Numbered from the stretch's first letter, positions 44,784 to 53,895 are shown. The stretch: DNA of 64,000 nt from Thermohalobaculum sp965247385 (GCA_965247385.1 CBDFHG010000007.1:1116001-1180000), one strand, 5' to 3'. Notes: generated by a model from the sequence alone, not told the origin. Numbers and translations: made by a program.

Positions 44784-44825
44784 CAATATACGCGGGAACG
44801 TATAAATCGTCAATATACGCGGAAA
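44784..44825 (-). promoter_or_regulatory. HipB-type operator: direct repeats with a TATAC-N8-GTATA palindrome
   Basis: Two direct repeats, caatatacgcgggaa (44784-44798) and caatatacgcggaaa (44811-44825), 27 bp apart. The first overlaps a perfect palindrome tatac-N8-gtata (44787-44804). E. coli HipB binds TATCC-N8-GGATA, so the architecture and spacing match. The site lies immediately upstream of hipB. Confidence 0.7.
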
Positions 44826-44827
44826 CT

Positions 44828-45142
44828 CAGGATTCCCGAACTAAGTCCCTGACGAGCCTCGGCAGGGGCGGCGATGGGCGCCGTTGTGGGGTTTTCGGCC
44901 CGCGCCTGGGCGCCACTCCCGCGGATCTCGCGCTTGAGGAGATAGCCTCAAGGCGGCCACGCGTCTTGCGAGTCCCGCGTCTGTCCGTTGACCAAGCGGA
45001 GTCTTGGCCGGGAGCCGGCATCGCGCTTCAGCAAGGATATCGTGGCAGGTCGGAGCCGTCAGGTCGGGCCGCGCGTCAGGGCCAGGATCTTCCGCTTGGC
45101 GCTCAGCACCAGATCGAGCCCCGCTTCGCTCCCCAAACGGAT
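44828..45142 (-). mobile_element. IS1380-family remnant (right-end fragment)
   Basis: About 315 bp matching the 3' end of the IS1380-type element at 50229, starting with the same caggattcccgaactaa and ending at the same IIRLGSEAGLD codons of the transposase, then diverging near 45143. Same orientation as the longer copy. The rest of the transposase is missing. Confidence 0.8.
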
Positions 45143-45311
45143 GATGAAGCTACGCCAGAAAATATCGGGAGGCTTTCGATCAGAACAAGGCGCAGAGGAT
45201 TTCGCTACCCTGCGCAGCGTCATCACAACGGCTCGAAAACAAGGATGGAACATCCTCGAAACCTTGATGAAACCAGTTGACCAGATTATCGTAACCCTGA
45301 AATACGCCTGA
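45143..45311 (+). pseudogene. C-terminal fragment of an IS66-like transposase
   Basis: An open stretch to a TGA at 45311 reads RQKISGGFRSEQGAEDFATL, RSVITTARKQGWNILETLMK. The K(I/V)SGGFR...GAE.F..LRS...TARKQG pattern is the end of IS66-type TnpC transposases. The upstream part has been replaced by the IS1380 fragment, so one IS was cut by another. Confidence 0.7.
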
Positions 45312-45360
45312 AAACAACCTGGGCAGTTACGATATGTGTCAATAACTGAGGGACCGATCC

Positions 45361-46125
45361 ATGGCGAAGGGTGGAACAAAAATATATTGCCCAGGATGTA
45401 AAACGTTCTCCGTATGCAGGGCGATATCTCCAACGGCACTTGGAAAGCCGAAGGCTCAACGGTGGCACAGAACAGATTATCCGGATGTATCTTGGTTCCG
45501 GAGAGGCCGTGAGTGCCTTGATTGCGGGCATGAATTCCTGTCCGCCGAAGTTGATGAGGCGTTTTTGTTAGAGTTAGTAAAGTTAAGCGAACGTTTGGCC
45601 GCAAAACAAAGGGAATGTTTGGCCGCAAAACAAAAGGGTATTATAAAGCAATTCAAGCGAAAAACGCCATGGTTAAAACGAGAAGAAACCATACCATTGG
45701 AAGTAGCAGAGAAATTTATTAGAGAAACAGCATGGTGGCTAACTCATTACTCTGGGAATCCGGTACGAGCCCCCCGCCACGCAAACCGTATATACAAATC
45801 AAATCACGGGTGGGCCGTTGAATTCGGTGCAAATACGTTCCTGGTTGGAAAAGCTATTGAAAGGTGCAGAAATACATTAAATTATTACTTTGATAAAGTA
45901 TCAAAACATAACATTCCCCTAAAATCAGAGATGATAAATTCGTTGAAACATTCGTTGAAACAACAGATCAGCGGAGCGGTGGCGAATGTTGATGATAATG
46001 AGTATGCTGGGTACCCAATAGATAATGACGAGTTAGTGTTTGGGGCCCAAGCTATCAACGTTGATGATGCCGCAAAATTCATGATCAGAGAATCAGGAAT
46101 TGGGGATTTATTACTTGGAGACTAA
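45361..46125 (+). CDS. AT-rich orphan protein with N-terminal zinc ribbon
   Basis: 254 residues. It begins MAKGGTKIYCPGCKTFSVCR; a second Cys pair lies in RRGRECLDCGHEFLSAEVDE. The CPxC...RRGRECLDCG..F layout is like the NrdR zinc ribbon, but no ATP-cone follows. Then come two near-identical 8-residue repeats (RLAAKQRE, CLAAKQKG; 24-bp DNA repeat near 45590-45640), a helical region, GWAVEFGANTFLVGKAIERC, and an acidic C-terminus. Base composition is visibly richer in A+T than the neighbours and codon choice differs, so recent transfer is likely. The long intact frame amid dead IS supports a real gene. I do not recognise the family. Confidence 0.75.
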   Translation: MAKGGTKIYCPGCKTFSVCRAISPTALGKPKAQRWHRTDYPDVSWFRRGRECLDCGHEFLSAEVDEAFLLELVKLSERLAAKQRECLAAKQKGIIKQFKRKTPWLKREETIPLEVAEKFIRETAWWLTHYSGNPVRAPRHANRIYKSNHGWAVEFGANTFLVGKAIERCRNTLNYYFDKVSKHNIPLKSEMINSLKHSLKQQISGAVANVDDNEYAGYPIDNDELVFGAQAINVDDAAKFMIRESGIGDLLLGD

Positions 46126-46281
46126 CAATAACGTCAGGTAGAGACCGCGAAGAACGCCAAATCTGGCTGAAGCGACCGTCTGCGGGATAGTCTGATCGAT
46201 TTAAGAACACACTGTTTCTGTTAGCTGCATCGGTTGTTGCCGATCTGATTGAGCGAACAGTCATGCGAGTGTAGCCATTAT

Positions 46282-46735
46282 CAGCCCGTTGAAAAAGGCA
46301 CCATTGACCGGGTTTTACCCCACGACGAAACATAACGCGGCGCAGGCGGTTTCGCCATCCTCCGAGACGATGAGGACGATCCGAACGACCAGAACGGCGG
46401 CGGCGGGCGCAACAAGCACGAAAATACCGCCAGATCCGCCCGCCACAGCTTGGCGCGGGGTGCCGGCGCCGATGAGTTGGCGCATCAGCAACGAGAGGTT
46501 GTGGCCCGCGACGTGAAGCAGGTATCGCTTGTGCACGTTCTCGCGCCGGCGCAGCCAGGTCCGGCGCATGCCGCCGCGATCGAGGCTGTGGGCAAAGCAG
46601 CGCTCGGCGATCCGGGTCTTGCAGGGACTGCCGTCCAGGGCCTTCAAGACCGCCCGTGAGTGATCGCCCTTGTCGGTGACGCATTCGGCCGGGCCCTCTG
46701 GCATCGGTGCCGCAGCCACCGCCTCAATCGCGGCG
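46282..46735 (-). mobile_element. Deleted remnant of the IS1182-like element
   Basis: The end cagcccgttgaaaaaggc at 46282 matches the right end of the nested IS (28610). The frame on the minus strand keeps PAECVTDKGDHSRAVLKALD and RGGMRRTWLRRRENVHKRYL, but about 60 codons between them and everything upstream are missing. A non-functional fragment. Confidence 0.82.
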
Positions 46736-46785
46736 ATTCAATGAGATAGAGCATGATCCATCGATCGGAGATTATGGATCATGCT

Positions 46786-47706
46786 CTATGCCGAACCACC
46801 CGTCTCTGCCGCCGCAAGCGCCTTATAGAGTTCGCGGATGCGGGTGGTCAGCGGCCCGGGACCGTCGCTGATGGGCCGCCCGTCGATTTCGACCGCCGGG
46901 GTCTGGGCGCCGAAGGTGCCGGTGATGAATGCCTCTTGCGCGCCGTAGGTCTCGACCAGCGAGAAGTTCTTCTCGAACACCGGGATGGCGTTGTCACGGC
47001 ACAGCCGGATGACGTTGGCCCTGGTGATGCCGGGCATGCAGTAGTCACCGGTCGAGGTCCAGACCTCGCCCTTGCGTACGATGAAGAAGTTGCAGGAATT
47101 GGTGGTGTTGACGAAACCCTGGGGGTCGAGCATCAGCGCCTCGTCGGCGCCGGCCTTCTGGGCGTGGATGCCGGCCAGGATGCAGTTGAGTTTGGAATGC
47201 GAGTTCAGCTTCGGATCCTGGGTCATGGGCAGGCCGCGGTGGAACGGGACGGTATGGAGGCGGATGCCACGGCGGAAAGTTGCCTCGGAGGCCGAGGAGT
47301 GCTCCATGATGATGACCATGGTCGGGCCGGAGCGGGAGAGACGCGGGTCCTGGAACGGCTTGGCCTTGACGCCCCTGGTAACCATCAGACGGGCGTGGAC
47401 GTTCCCGGTCATGCCATTGGCGGCGGCGGTTGTGTCGAGGGCTGCAGTGACCCCTGCCCGGCCCATTCCGATGTCCAGATCGATGACCTTCGCAGCCTCG
47501 AACAGGCGGTCGAGATGGGCCTCGAGGAAGGCCCATTTGCCATTGTAGAGGCGAATGCCCTCCCACACCCCGTCGCCGAGCAGGAAGCCGCTGTCGTAGA
47601 CCGAGACCATGGCCTGGTCGCGATGCACGATGTCGCCATTGACGTAGATCTTCAGGTCGGCGTTGCGGGCATCGGTCTCGGCGTCGTGGGTGGAGGTCTC
47701 GGGCAT
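46786..47706 (-). CDS. Class IV PLP-dependent aminotransferase (branched-chain / D-amino-acid aminotransferase-like)
   Basis: 306 residues from the ATG giving MPETSTHDAETDARNADLKI, preceded by aggag. Fold-type IV signatures: VYDSGFLLGDGVWEGIRLYN, the PLP lysine in NSHSKLNCILAGIHAQKAGA, EALMLDPQGFVNTTNSCNFF and the C-terminal EAFITGTFGAQTPAVEIDGR. The family includes IlvE, D-alanine aminotransferase and aminodeoxychorismate lyase; EALMLD..GFV..TNS favours an aminotransferase, but the substrate is unclear. It is intact although surrounded by IS debris. Confidence 0.85.
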   Translation of the reverse strand: MPETSTHDAETDARNADLKIYVNGDIVHRDQAMVSVYDSGFLLGDGVWEGIRLYNGKWAFLEAHLDRLFEAAKVIDLDIGMGRAGVTAALDTTAAANGMTGNVHARLMVTRGVKAKPFQDPRLSRSGPTMVIIMEHSSASEATFRRGIRLHTVPFHRGLPMTQDPKLNSHSKLNCILAGIHAQKAGADEALMLDPQGFVNTTNSCNFFIVRKGEVWTSTGDYCMPGITRANVIRLCRDNAIPVFEKNFSLVETYGAQEAFITGTFGAQTPAVEIDGRPISDGPGPLTTRIRELYKALAAAETGGSA

Positions 47707-48256
47707 GGGGGGGCTCCTGGGCGAATCGTGGCAGCCCATGTGAGCCGATCGGGGGCGGTTGGGGAAGGGGCGGTGGATACCGAACGCCATCTGATAGTCA
47801 CCAATGTCGGCAACGATCCCGCGCAACTGGCCGGCATCTCGAACCAGGCCAAGACCGAACTGGGGGTCAGAGGCAAGATGTCGTCGCCGCCTGTGGCTGC
47901 TTCGCCAACAATCTTTTTGTGACCGCCGACTTGGTCACATCCTTTATGACCCCCGTTGTGGCCGTCTTTTTTGCGGCGCTTTTGGACGCAGAGGACGAAT
48001 CCAGGTTCTCGGTCGCGGCGATGTTCACGTCGGTCTTCACGCCTTCGCGCGTCGAGTTGACGTTCGAAGCCAGCACGCTCACGCCGTTATTGAAGATCGG
48101 AGCGCTGGACCTCTCGATCCACCAGGGTATTCAGAGAAACGAACCTTTGTACGAGGTTTCGTTGGCCCCGAACCATCAACCGAAGATGCGCCGTCCCGAG
48201 CAAAGCCCGGGACGGCGCGGATCAAACGGATAGGTTCCGATCGAAGCAAGTCAGTA
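47707..48256. other. 550 bases with no supported gene
   Basis: Short open frames exist on both strands (a Ser/Ala/Lys-rich 71-codon frame at 47867-48082 minus, and an overlapping plus frame), but neither shows a ribosome binding site, family pattern or consistent codon use. It probably held the upstream part of the broken oxidoreductase or spacer now decayed. Confidence 0.5.
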
Positions 48257-48541
48257 TCAGCCACCATCCGGCCGAATATTCTGGTTCATTCTGAACAGGT
48301 TGGCGAGGTCGTACTTTTGCTTCAGCGCCATGAGTTTCTCATATTTGCCCGGGCCACAAGCCGCCGGTATCCGATTGCTGCCCTCATCCGCCTCAGTTCC
48401 AAGATAGTTCACATAGACGCATTCCAAGGCATAAGGCTGCATTGCCTGCCAGGTATCGCGCGCCCAAACCCGATTGATCTCGTCGTCTGTTTCGTCCTGC
48501 CATGCGCCAATGATCAGCAGATTGAAGCGCGACGCCAACAC
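48257..48541 (-). pseudogene. C-terminal remnant of a BBE-type FAD-linked oxidase
   Basis: 94 codons reading RFNLLIIGAWQDETDDEINR, VWARDTWQAMQPYALECVYV, NYLGTEADEGS, YEKLMALKQKYDLANLFRMN and QNIRPDGG. This is the berberine-bridge-like (BBE) end of FAD-binding PCMH oxidases: VYVNYLG...Y..L..LK.KYDP.NLFR.NQNI. The FAD-binding domain is absent upstream (48542-48700), so the gene is truncated. Confidence 0.8.
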
Positions 48542-48715
48542 AGGTTGTTGCGCCGAAGAACTCGCTGAAAATGCGCCTTCGATTCTGAACTGCTATGAGC
48601 CCCTGAATACCCGTGTTCGTTAACGCGAACCCATCCGCCCTTGCCATCCTGTCATATCCGCTACATTCAGGGGCTCCCCCGGTCTTTCTCGATGCCATTT
48701 GCAAGGAGCCCCGCC

Positions 48716-49408
48716 ATGCCCGCACCGATCGACCTCTACTACTGGCCCACCCCCAACGGCTTCAAGATCTCCATCGCGCTCGAGGAGATGGGCCTGCCCT
48801 ACGAGGTCAAATGGGTCGACATCTACCGCAGTGCCCAGTTCGAACCGGAGTTCCTGGCGATCTCGCCGAACAACCGGATGCCCGCCATCGTCGATCCGGA
48901 GGGGCCGGACGGCGCGCCGGTCTCGATTTTCGAATCTGGCGCCATTCTGCAGTATCTCGCCCGCAGGACCGGGAAGTTCTGCGGCGCCAACCAGCGCGAG
49001 CGCATCGAAATCGACCAATGGCTGTTCTGGCAGGTTGGCGGCGTCGGGCCGATGGCCGGTCAGGCGCATCACTTCCTGAACTATTCGCAGACCAAGGTCG
49101 AATACGCCCGCCAGCGCTACTCCGACGAGGTCAACCGGCTCTACGGCATCCTCAACCGCCGCCTCGCCGACCGGGATTTCGTCGCCGGCCCCTACTCCAT
49201 CGCCGACATGGCGATCTGGCCCTGGGCCTGGGGCTGGGAGCGGCAAAATCAGGACATCGCCGAGTTCCCCCACATGAAGGCCTGGCTTGACCGCATGTGG
49301 GAGCGCCCGGCAGTCAGGACCGGCCGGAAACTGGGCGCCGAGAAGCGCCGCGATCTCGCCACCGACAAGAAGGCTCAAGAGATCCTGTTCGGCCAGCGCG
49401 CGCGGTAA
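48716..49408 (+). CDS. Glutathione S-transferase (nu-class, YfcG/YghU-like)
   Basis: 230 residues from the ATG giving MPAPIDLYYWPTPNGFKISI, preceded by aggag; an upstream in-frame extension lacks support. The thioredoxin-fold N-terminal domain has the TPNG(F/W)K start and FLAISPNNRMPAIVDP then VSIFESGAILQYLARRTGKF. The C-terminal helical domain has WLFWQVGGVGPMAGQAHHFL and DFVAGPYSIADMAIWPWAWG. Nu-class enzymes have disulfide-bond reductase and organic peroxidase activity with glutathione. Followed by a hairpin terminator. Confidence 0.92.
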   Translation: MPAPIDLYYWPTPNGFKISIALEEMGLPYEVKWVDIYRSAQFEPEFLAISPNNRMPAIVDPEGPDGAPVSIFESGAILQYLARRTGKFCGANQRERIEIDQWLFWQVGGVGPMAGQAHHFLNYSQTKVEYARQRYSDEVNRLYGILNRRLADRDFVAGPYSIADMAIWPWAWGWERQNQDIAEFPHMKAWLDRMWERPAVRTGRKLGAEKRRDLATDKKAQEILFGQRAR

Positions 49409-49433
49409 TCCCGGCGAGCTTTATGCCCGTGAC

Positions 49434-49454
49434 AAAATCCGCGTTGCGGATTTT
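49434..49454 (+). terminator. Rho-independent-type hairpin after the GST gene
   Basis: Perfect 9-bp stem aaaatccgc / gcggatttt with a 3-base loop, 25 bp after the stop. The stem itself ends in four T on the 3' side. Symmetric, so it could act on either strand. Confidence 0.6.
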
Positions 49455-49471
49455 CGGCTCCACCTCGCACC

Positions 49472-49544
49472 GGGTTTCATGCGCCTGTCCGGCCCCCTGC
49501 GGTGACCTGCGCACCGCAGGGGGCCGGACAGGCGCATGAAACCC
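49472..49544. repeat. Perfect 33-bp inverted repeat with 7-base loop
   Basis: Arms 49472-49504 and 49512-49544 are exact reverse complements, beginning gggtttcatgcgcctgtccg and closing around the loop acctgcg. The stem is too long and perfect for an ordinary terminator. There is no ORF across it. Possibly a miniature inverted-repeat element, a phage or integron-like site, or an inverted duplication. Confidence 0.92.
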
Positions 49545-49907
49545 ACCGAAAGGCGGGGAGGCGGTGCGCCGAAAGCACCATCTTTCGAACAGGTGCAAAA
49601 AACGGGTGCCAGGGGAGAAGCCTGGTGCCCAGTTAGAGAGGTATCATCAGAAACACACGTGACAGTCATTGGCGGCATCCGGACTGGTACAAGTCGGTTG
49701 TTCCGATCCGGCGGGCTCCAGGGACTAATCATCGATACCCGAGCGCGCCAAGTACCGCTGTGACTATCATCACACGGGCATCATGTCAGTGGAGTCGATC
49801 GGCGACTCGAAAGCGCCGATTGTCACCTTTTGGGAAAGAAAATCGAAATTCCGGGCGCGACGGCCAGCCCGGCGATCCGCGCCTCGATGCCAGCGCGGGC
49901 GGGGGAC
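49545..49907. other. 363 bases with no gene recognised
   Basis: Follows the long inverted repeat. Short frames only, with no ribosome binding site or family pattern. The tail of the DUF1640 gene on the minus strand ends at 49908. Confidence 0.5.
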
Positions 49908-50177
49908 TCAAAACAGTTTGAGAAACGCGAACATCAACCCGGCGAGGCTAAAAAACATAATAAACATCGATCGCGTCATATCGCTCTTGGATGTGGCTAT
50001 ATCGGTGCGCACGTCCGCGATCAGGCCCTTCACTTCCGCCATATCGGCTTTCGTGGCCACCACTTCATGCAGCGCAGCACCAAGGGCCACCGCGTGCGCC
50101 CGCGCCTGGTCCTCGGCCACACCACTCGCTTGCAAGCTGTCGATGTAGGCCAACTTATCAAAGGTTGTTGCAGTCAT
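49908..50177 (-). CDS. DUF1640-type coiled-coil membrane protein
   Basis: 89 residues from the ATG giving MTATTFDKLAYIDSLQASGV then AEDQARAHAVALGAALHEVV; VATKADMAEVKGLIADVRTD is a coiled coil, and a single membrane helix (SMFIMFFSLAGLMFAFLKLF) ends the protein. This is the DUF1640/CCDC90-like layout. Bacterial copies are small, often near mobile DNA, with unknown function. The start is 52 bp from the end of the IS1380 element, which may drive or block it. Confidence 0.78.
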   Translation of the reverse strand: MTATTFDKLAYIDSLQASGVAEDQARAHAVALGAALHEVVATKADMAEVKGLIADVRTDIATSKSDMTRSMFIMFFSLAGLMFAFLKLF

Positions 50178-50228
50178 GGCCGGGGAGAATAGTATGTTGC
50201 CGGTGCCTAGGCAAGCCGCTACGGCACC

Positions 50229-51950
50229 CAGGATTCCCGAACTAAATCCCTGACGCGCCTCGGCAGGGGCGGCGATGGGCACCGTTGTGGGGTTTTCGCC
50301 CCGCGCCCGGGCACCACTCCCGCGGATTTCGCGCTTGATGAGATATTCTCAAGGTGGCCACGCGTCTTGCGGGTCCCGCGTCTGTCCGTTGGCCAGGCGG
50401 AGCCCTGGCCGGGAGCCGGCATCGCACTTCAGCAAGGATATCGTGGCAGGCTGGAGCCGTCAGGTCGGGCCGCGCGCCAGGGCCAGGATCTTCCGCCTGG
50501 TGCCCAGCACCGGATCGAGCCCCGCTTCGCTCCCCAAACGGATGATCAGCCGCCGCGCATGACGGATCACCCGGCCAGGCAGGGCGATCAGAGCCATGCG
50601 CAAGGCCTTCATCCGCCGTGCCACCCAGGCCGGTCCCGGAACCGGTTGCTTCATCACCGCGTTCAAATCATGCGCCAGCACCATGATCGCCCACCAGGCC
50701 GCATTGGCTCCGAACAGACCCGAGGGCAGGGTGCCGCCAGCCAGGTCGTGCTTCATCACCGCGTGGACTTCCTCGCTCTTGCCACAGCGCTCCCGGGACC
50801 ACCAGATCACCGCATCGCCCGGCAGATCACGGTTGGTGACCAGGGCGAACAGCTTGCTGCGCCCCCTCAAAGCAAACTCCGCGGTCGGGAACGGCAACTG
50901 GTCCCCATCGCCAGGCTCCAACTGTTCCAGCGGTTCCCGGATCGCCAGGAAGCGGTAATCCGCCCGCGTCTTGCTCTCGCCCGCCCAACCCGGTACATGG
51001 CAGACCTCCGCCCACTCCTGGCCGGTCTCGTGGCGTTGCCCGTCGAAAACACGATCCAGCGGCCGCCACTCGGCCTCCGGCACGGCCAGGGCGGCGCGCC
51101 GGAACGCCGCCGTCACGTTGGCGCCGACGGCGAACTCGATCACCCCGAAAACCTTGTCCCGGCCCGCGCCACAACAGAGCAGCAGATCCTTCTGACAGCC
51201 CGCCGTGTCCGAGCGCAGACAGACCTTCCACGCCCCCCAGGCAGCGCCGCCAGCGAGGCCTGCAACACCTGCAACTGCCGATAGCCGGCCGGCACATTGC
51301 CGTCGCGGAACCCGGAATGCACGATCACCTGCTGTTCCGCCCACCAGGTGTTCAACGGCTGACAGGCCTTGAACTTCTTGTAGCAGTATTCCGCCTGGCG
51401 CTTGTGGCTCTGCACCAGCGTCGCGTCCATGTCCAGCGTCGCCGCGCCCGGCCCGCGATGGCGCTGCAGAAATGACACCAGCGCCTGCCAGCGCCTGATC
51501 GACACGCCGCAGACCAGGCAGACCCGCCGACGGCCGCGGGATGAAGGCACGCCCGACCTCCCGCAGATCTTCCTGGCCTGCGTCGTGGAAGCGTTCCAAC
51601 CAGCCCGACAGAGCCGACGGCGAAGGCACGCTGCGCCCGCGGCCGCGCCGAAACCGGCTCTTCAGTTGCCGACGTTCCCGGCGCACCAACATCCGCCGCT
51701 CAACCGCATCCATGGTCGCGGCAAAGCCGGCGTCCGCCTCCAGGCGCTCCAGATCCTCGACCCGATCACCCCCGCACAGATTGAGTGCGATCACCGTGAT
51801 GATCATCTGCACATCCAGCCAGCCCTGCCGCCCCGCCACCCGCACCTGGCGCCGCACCGCAGCCGCCAGTCCCGATGCCTCAATCAAATCAAGCTAAACA
51901 CCAATCCCGGCAAAACCCGTCAGATCGCTGCTGCCCGGCGCACTTTCGTA
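50229..51950 (-). mobile_element. IS1380-family element, long decayed copy
   Basis: The left end is shared with the fragment at 44828 (caggattcccgaactaa). The transposase remnant fills most of it. The exact right terminus and inverted repeat were not found by eye; the coding resemblance stops near 51950. Confidence 0.72.
50460..51950 (-). pseudogene. IS1380-family transposase, multiply disrupted
   Basis: The frame opens as LTGFAGIGV, then a TAG stop, then LDLIEASGLAAAVRRQVRVA and GWLDVQMIITVIALNLCGGD with RVEDLERLEAD, the family N-terminus. After GLPGLRRVDQ the frame shifts at an exact 10-bp tandem duplication (ccagcgcctg twice, 51478-51497); deleting one copy restores RVDQALVSFLQRHR. The middle (LDMDATLVQSHKRQAEYCYK, FKACQPLNTWWAEQQVIVHS) is in that shifted frame. 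A second shift near 51225-51245 returns to the first frame for VCLRSDTAGCQKDLL and the end (GNR-like VWWSRERCGKSEEVHAVMKH). Non-functional. Confidence 0.85.
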
Positions 51951-52061
51951 ATCGAAAGGAAGAACGCCCTGTGCCATGTTATTTTCACCCCGTTGGTGAT
52001 TAAGTTATTCATAAAACCCATCATGAATCCCTCTGGATTCAAAGACAACGGGGAACTTCAA

Positions 52062-52976
52062 CTTTTTTGATCCAGAATCAGGGGCACTACTCCAGCAGGT
52101 GATGCTACGCCTTCCGGGAGATTTTGCCCGCAACCTTGCGGGTGTCATTGCGATTGAAGGCAAGGCGTTGCGCCGTTCGTTTTGCCGCGCATCAGGCAAC
52201 TCGCCGCTGCATTTGGTGCAGGCGTTTGCGGCGGAGGCACGGCTCGTGCTCGGGCCGGTCGCGGTGGATGAAAAATCAAACGAGATTACCGCAATTCCTG
52301 AACTGCTCGCTTTTGGACGTCAAAGACCGGATCATTACTGCTGACGCAATGCCACACCCGGAGGACCACGGCAAAGGCTGTCTGCGCCAAGGGTGGGGAT
52401 TACGTTCTGGCTCTCAAGGGCAATCAGGGTACGCTGTTTGAGGACGTGAAGCTTTGTCTGGACGACCCCGAGGCCACAGAGAGGCCACAGAGAGGCCACG
52501 ACAATTTCCGGTCCTTTCCAGCTGTTGACGCAGGTCATGGCCGCATTGAGACACGCTACGGTTTCAGGCGATATTGACTGGCTGCAAGAACGCCACAACT
52601 GGCCCGGCCTTCGCGCCATTGGCAAGGTGACAGCGACGCGCGAAATCGGGGGCAAACAGACCAGCCATACCCGCTGTTTTCTGCTCAGCCTGCCATTGAA
52701 ACCGGAGCGGTTTCTTGACGTCACCCGCAGTCATTGGAGTACAGTCATTGGGGTATTGAGAATTCCCTGCACTGGGTGCTTGATGTCACCATGAACGAAG
52801 ATCAGACGCGACATCGAAACGGCAATGGTGCGGAAAACCTCGCCCTGCTACGCCGTATCGCCCTGAACCTTGCAAGAGCCGAACCCACAAAAGGATCAAT
52901 GCGCGGCAAGATCAAAAAGGCCGGATGGGGCGATGACTTCATGCTCAACATGATCCGGGCCGATGTTCAGGTTTAA
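52062..52976 (+). pseudogene. ISAs1-family transposase remnant, 5'-truncated and frameshifted
   Basis: Starts abruptly with FFDPESGALLQQVMLRLPGD, then FARNLAGVIAIEGKALRRSF (Glu replaces the usual catalytic Asp in AIDGK). After AIPELL the frame shifts several times. Recognisable later parts are WLQERHNWPGLRAIGKVTAT, then SHWGIENSLHWVLDVTMNED and RRIALNLARAEPTKGSMRGK. A 12-bp tandem repeat (gaggccacagag) sits at about 52476-52500. The N-terminal third is absent. It differs in sequence from the intact ISAs1 element at 11541. Confidence 0.85.
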
Positions 52977-53076
52977 AAGCGATTGCCCTGCGACAGTCTC
53001 CAGCCGTACCGCGCATCACACATTGGTGAGCGTCGATTAAGAAACGGTGACGATCGCGATAAATTCAACCGGTATT

Positions 53077-53895
53077 TTAACGGACCACAAATCTGAAGAA
53101 CGCCGACGCCAGCCAACCGGCCGTCAGCGCGACCAGGATCGACAGGATTCCGTAAAGCGCGCTCTGTTCCTGCGCCATGGTGTAGATCCAGCGTCCCAGC
53201 CCGACCTTGCGGACCTTGATGGAGGATTCAAAGACATCCAGCACCGCCTTGTCGCGCAGCAGGAAGATCCGGGCCTTGTAGTCGCCCTCCACCAGGTTGG
53301 CCGGCAGTCGTATCCGGGTCTCGAACAGCGTCTCGTCGGTGACTTTCACCTCGCCGGTGATCTCGAAATACAACCCTGCCGCCTGGCGCAACCGGACCAG
53401 CGCCTCGGGGTAGCCCTCCTTGAATTCCAAATCATCGGTCTCGCCGATAAATTGCACGAGGTTCTCGATCCCGACCTTGTAACGGAAATCGTCGGTGTAC
53501 GAGATCACATCGCGGAACGGGCCGGTCGTGGCAACCGCATAGAGGCTGGGTGCGGCATCCACCTTTACCCCGGCATCGTTGACCCAGATACCAAACTTGC
53601 GCTCCTTCTTGCGCATGATCACCGGCTCCAGCGGCCCGGTGACCACAACGATCACATCCAGCGGCCAGCCCTTTGGTGCCGGGCTCTCACGCTTGACCGC
53701 GCCGTAGATGAAGATCTCCGACCCGGTGAAATCAGTGGTGATCGAGACATGGGTCTGGCTCAACCCGGCGATCACCTTTTCGTCCGCCACCTGCGCTGGG
53801 GTCTGCGCCGCGGCCGGAGCGGTCGACGCCCAGAACAGCACCGCCAGAATCGCCACTACCCGGGTTGATAGCCGGGTCAATGTCCGCTCCCCCAC
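53077..53895 (-). CDS. TIGR02186-family membrane-anchored protein
   Basis: 272 residues from a GTG start. A signal peptide (VVAILAVLFWASTAPAAAQT) precedes a periplasmic beta-rich domain (VIAGLSQTHVSITTDFTGSE, IFIYGAVKR, DVIVVVTGPLEPVIMRKKER) and a single C-terminal membrane helix (ALYGILSILVALTAGWLASA). Alphaproteobacterial proteins of this family (Alph_Pro_TM) are regularly encoded next to TSUP permeases, exactly as here. The function is unknown; it is probably a periplasmic partner of the permease. It overlaps the region just after the decayed TSUP gene. Confidence 0.85.
   Translation of the reverse strand: MGERTLTRLSTRVVAILAVLFWASTAPAAAQTPAQVADEKVIAGLSQTHVSITTDFTGSEIFIYGAVKRESPAPKGWPLDVIVVVTGPLEPVIMRKKERKFGIWVNDAGVKVDAAPSLYAVATTGPFRDVISYTDDFRYKVGIENLVQFIGETDDLEFKEGYPEALVRLRQAAGLYFEITGEVKVTDETLFETRIRLPANLVEGDYKARIFLLRDKAVLDVFESSIKVRKVGLGRWIYTMAQEQSALYGILSILVALTAGWLASAFFRFVVR

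Noticed and set aside
46753..47922. 389-codon plus-strand frame
   Set aside because: Antisense to the class IV aminotransferase, whose active-site motifs are clear.
47867..48082. 71-codon Ser/Ala/Lys-rich minus-strand frame
   Set aside because: No ribosome binding site or family resemblance, and an overlapping plus-strand frame is equally open; treated as non-coding.
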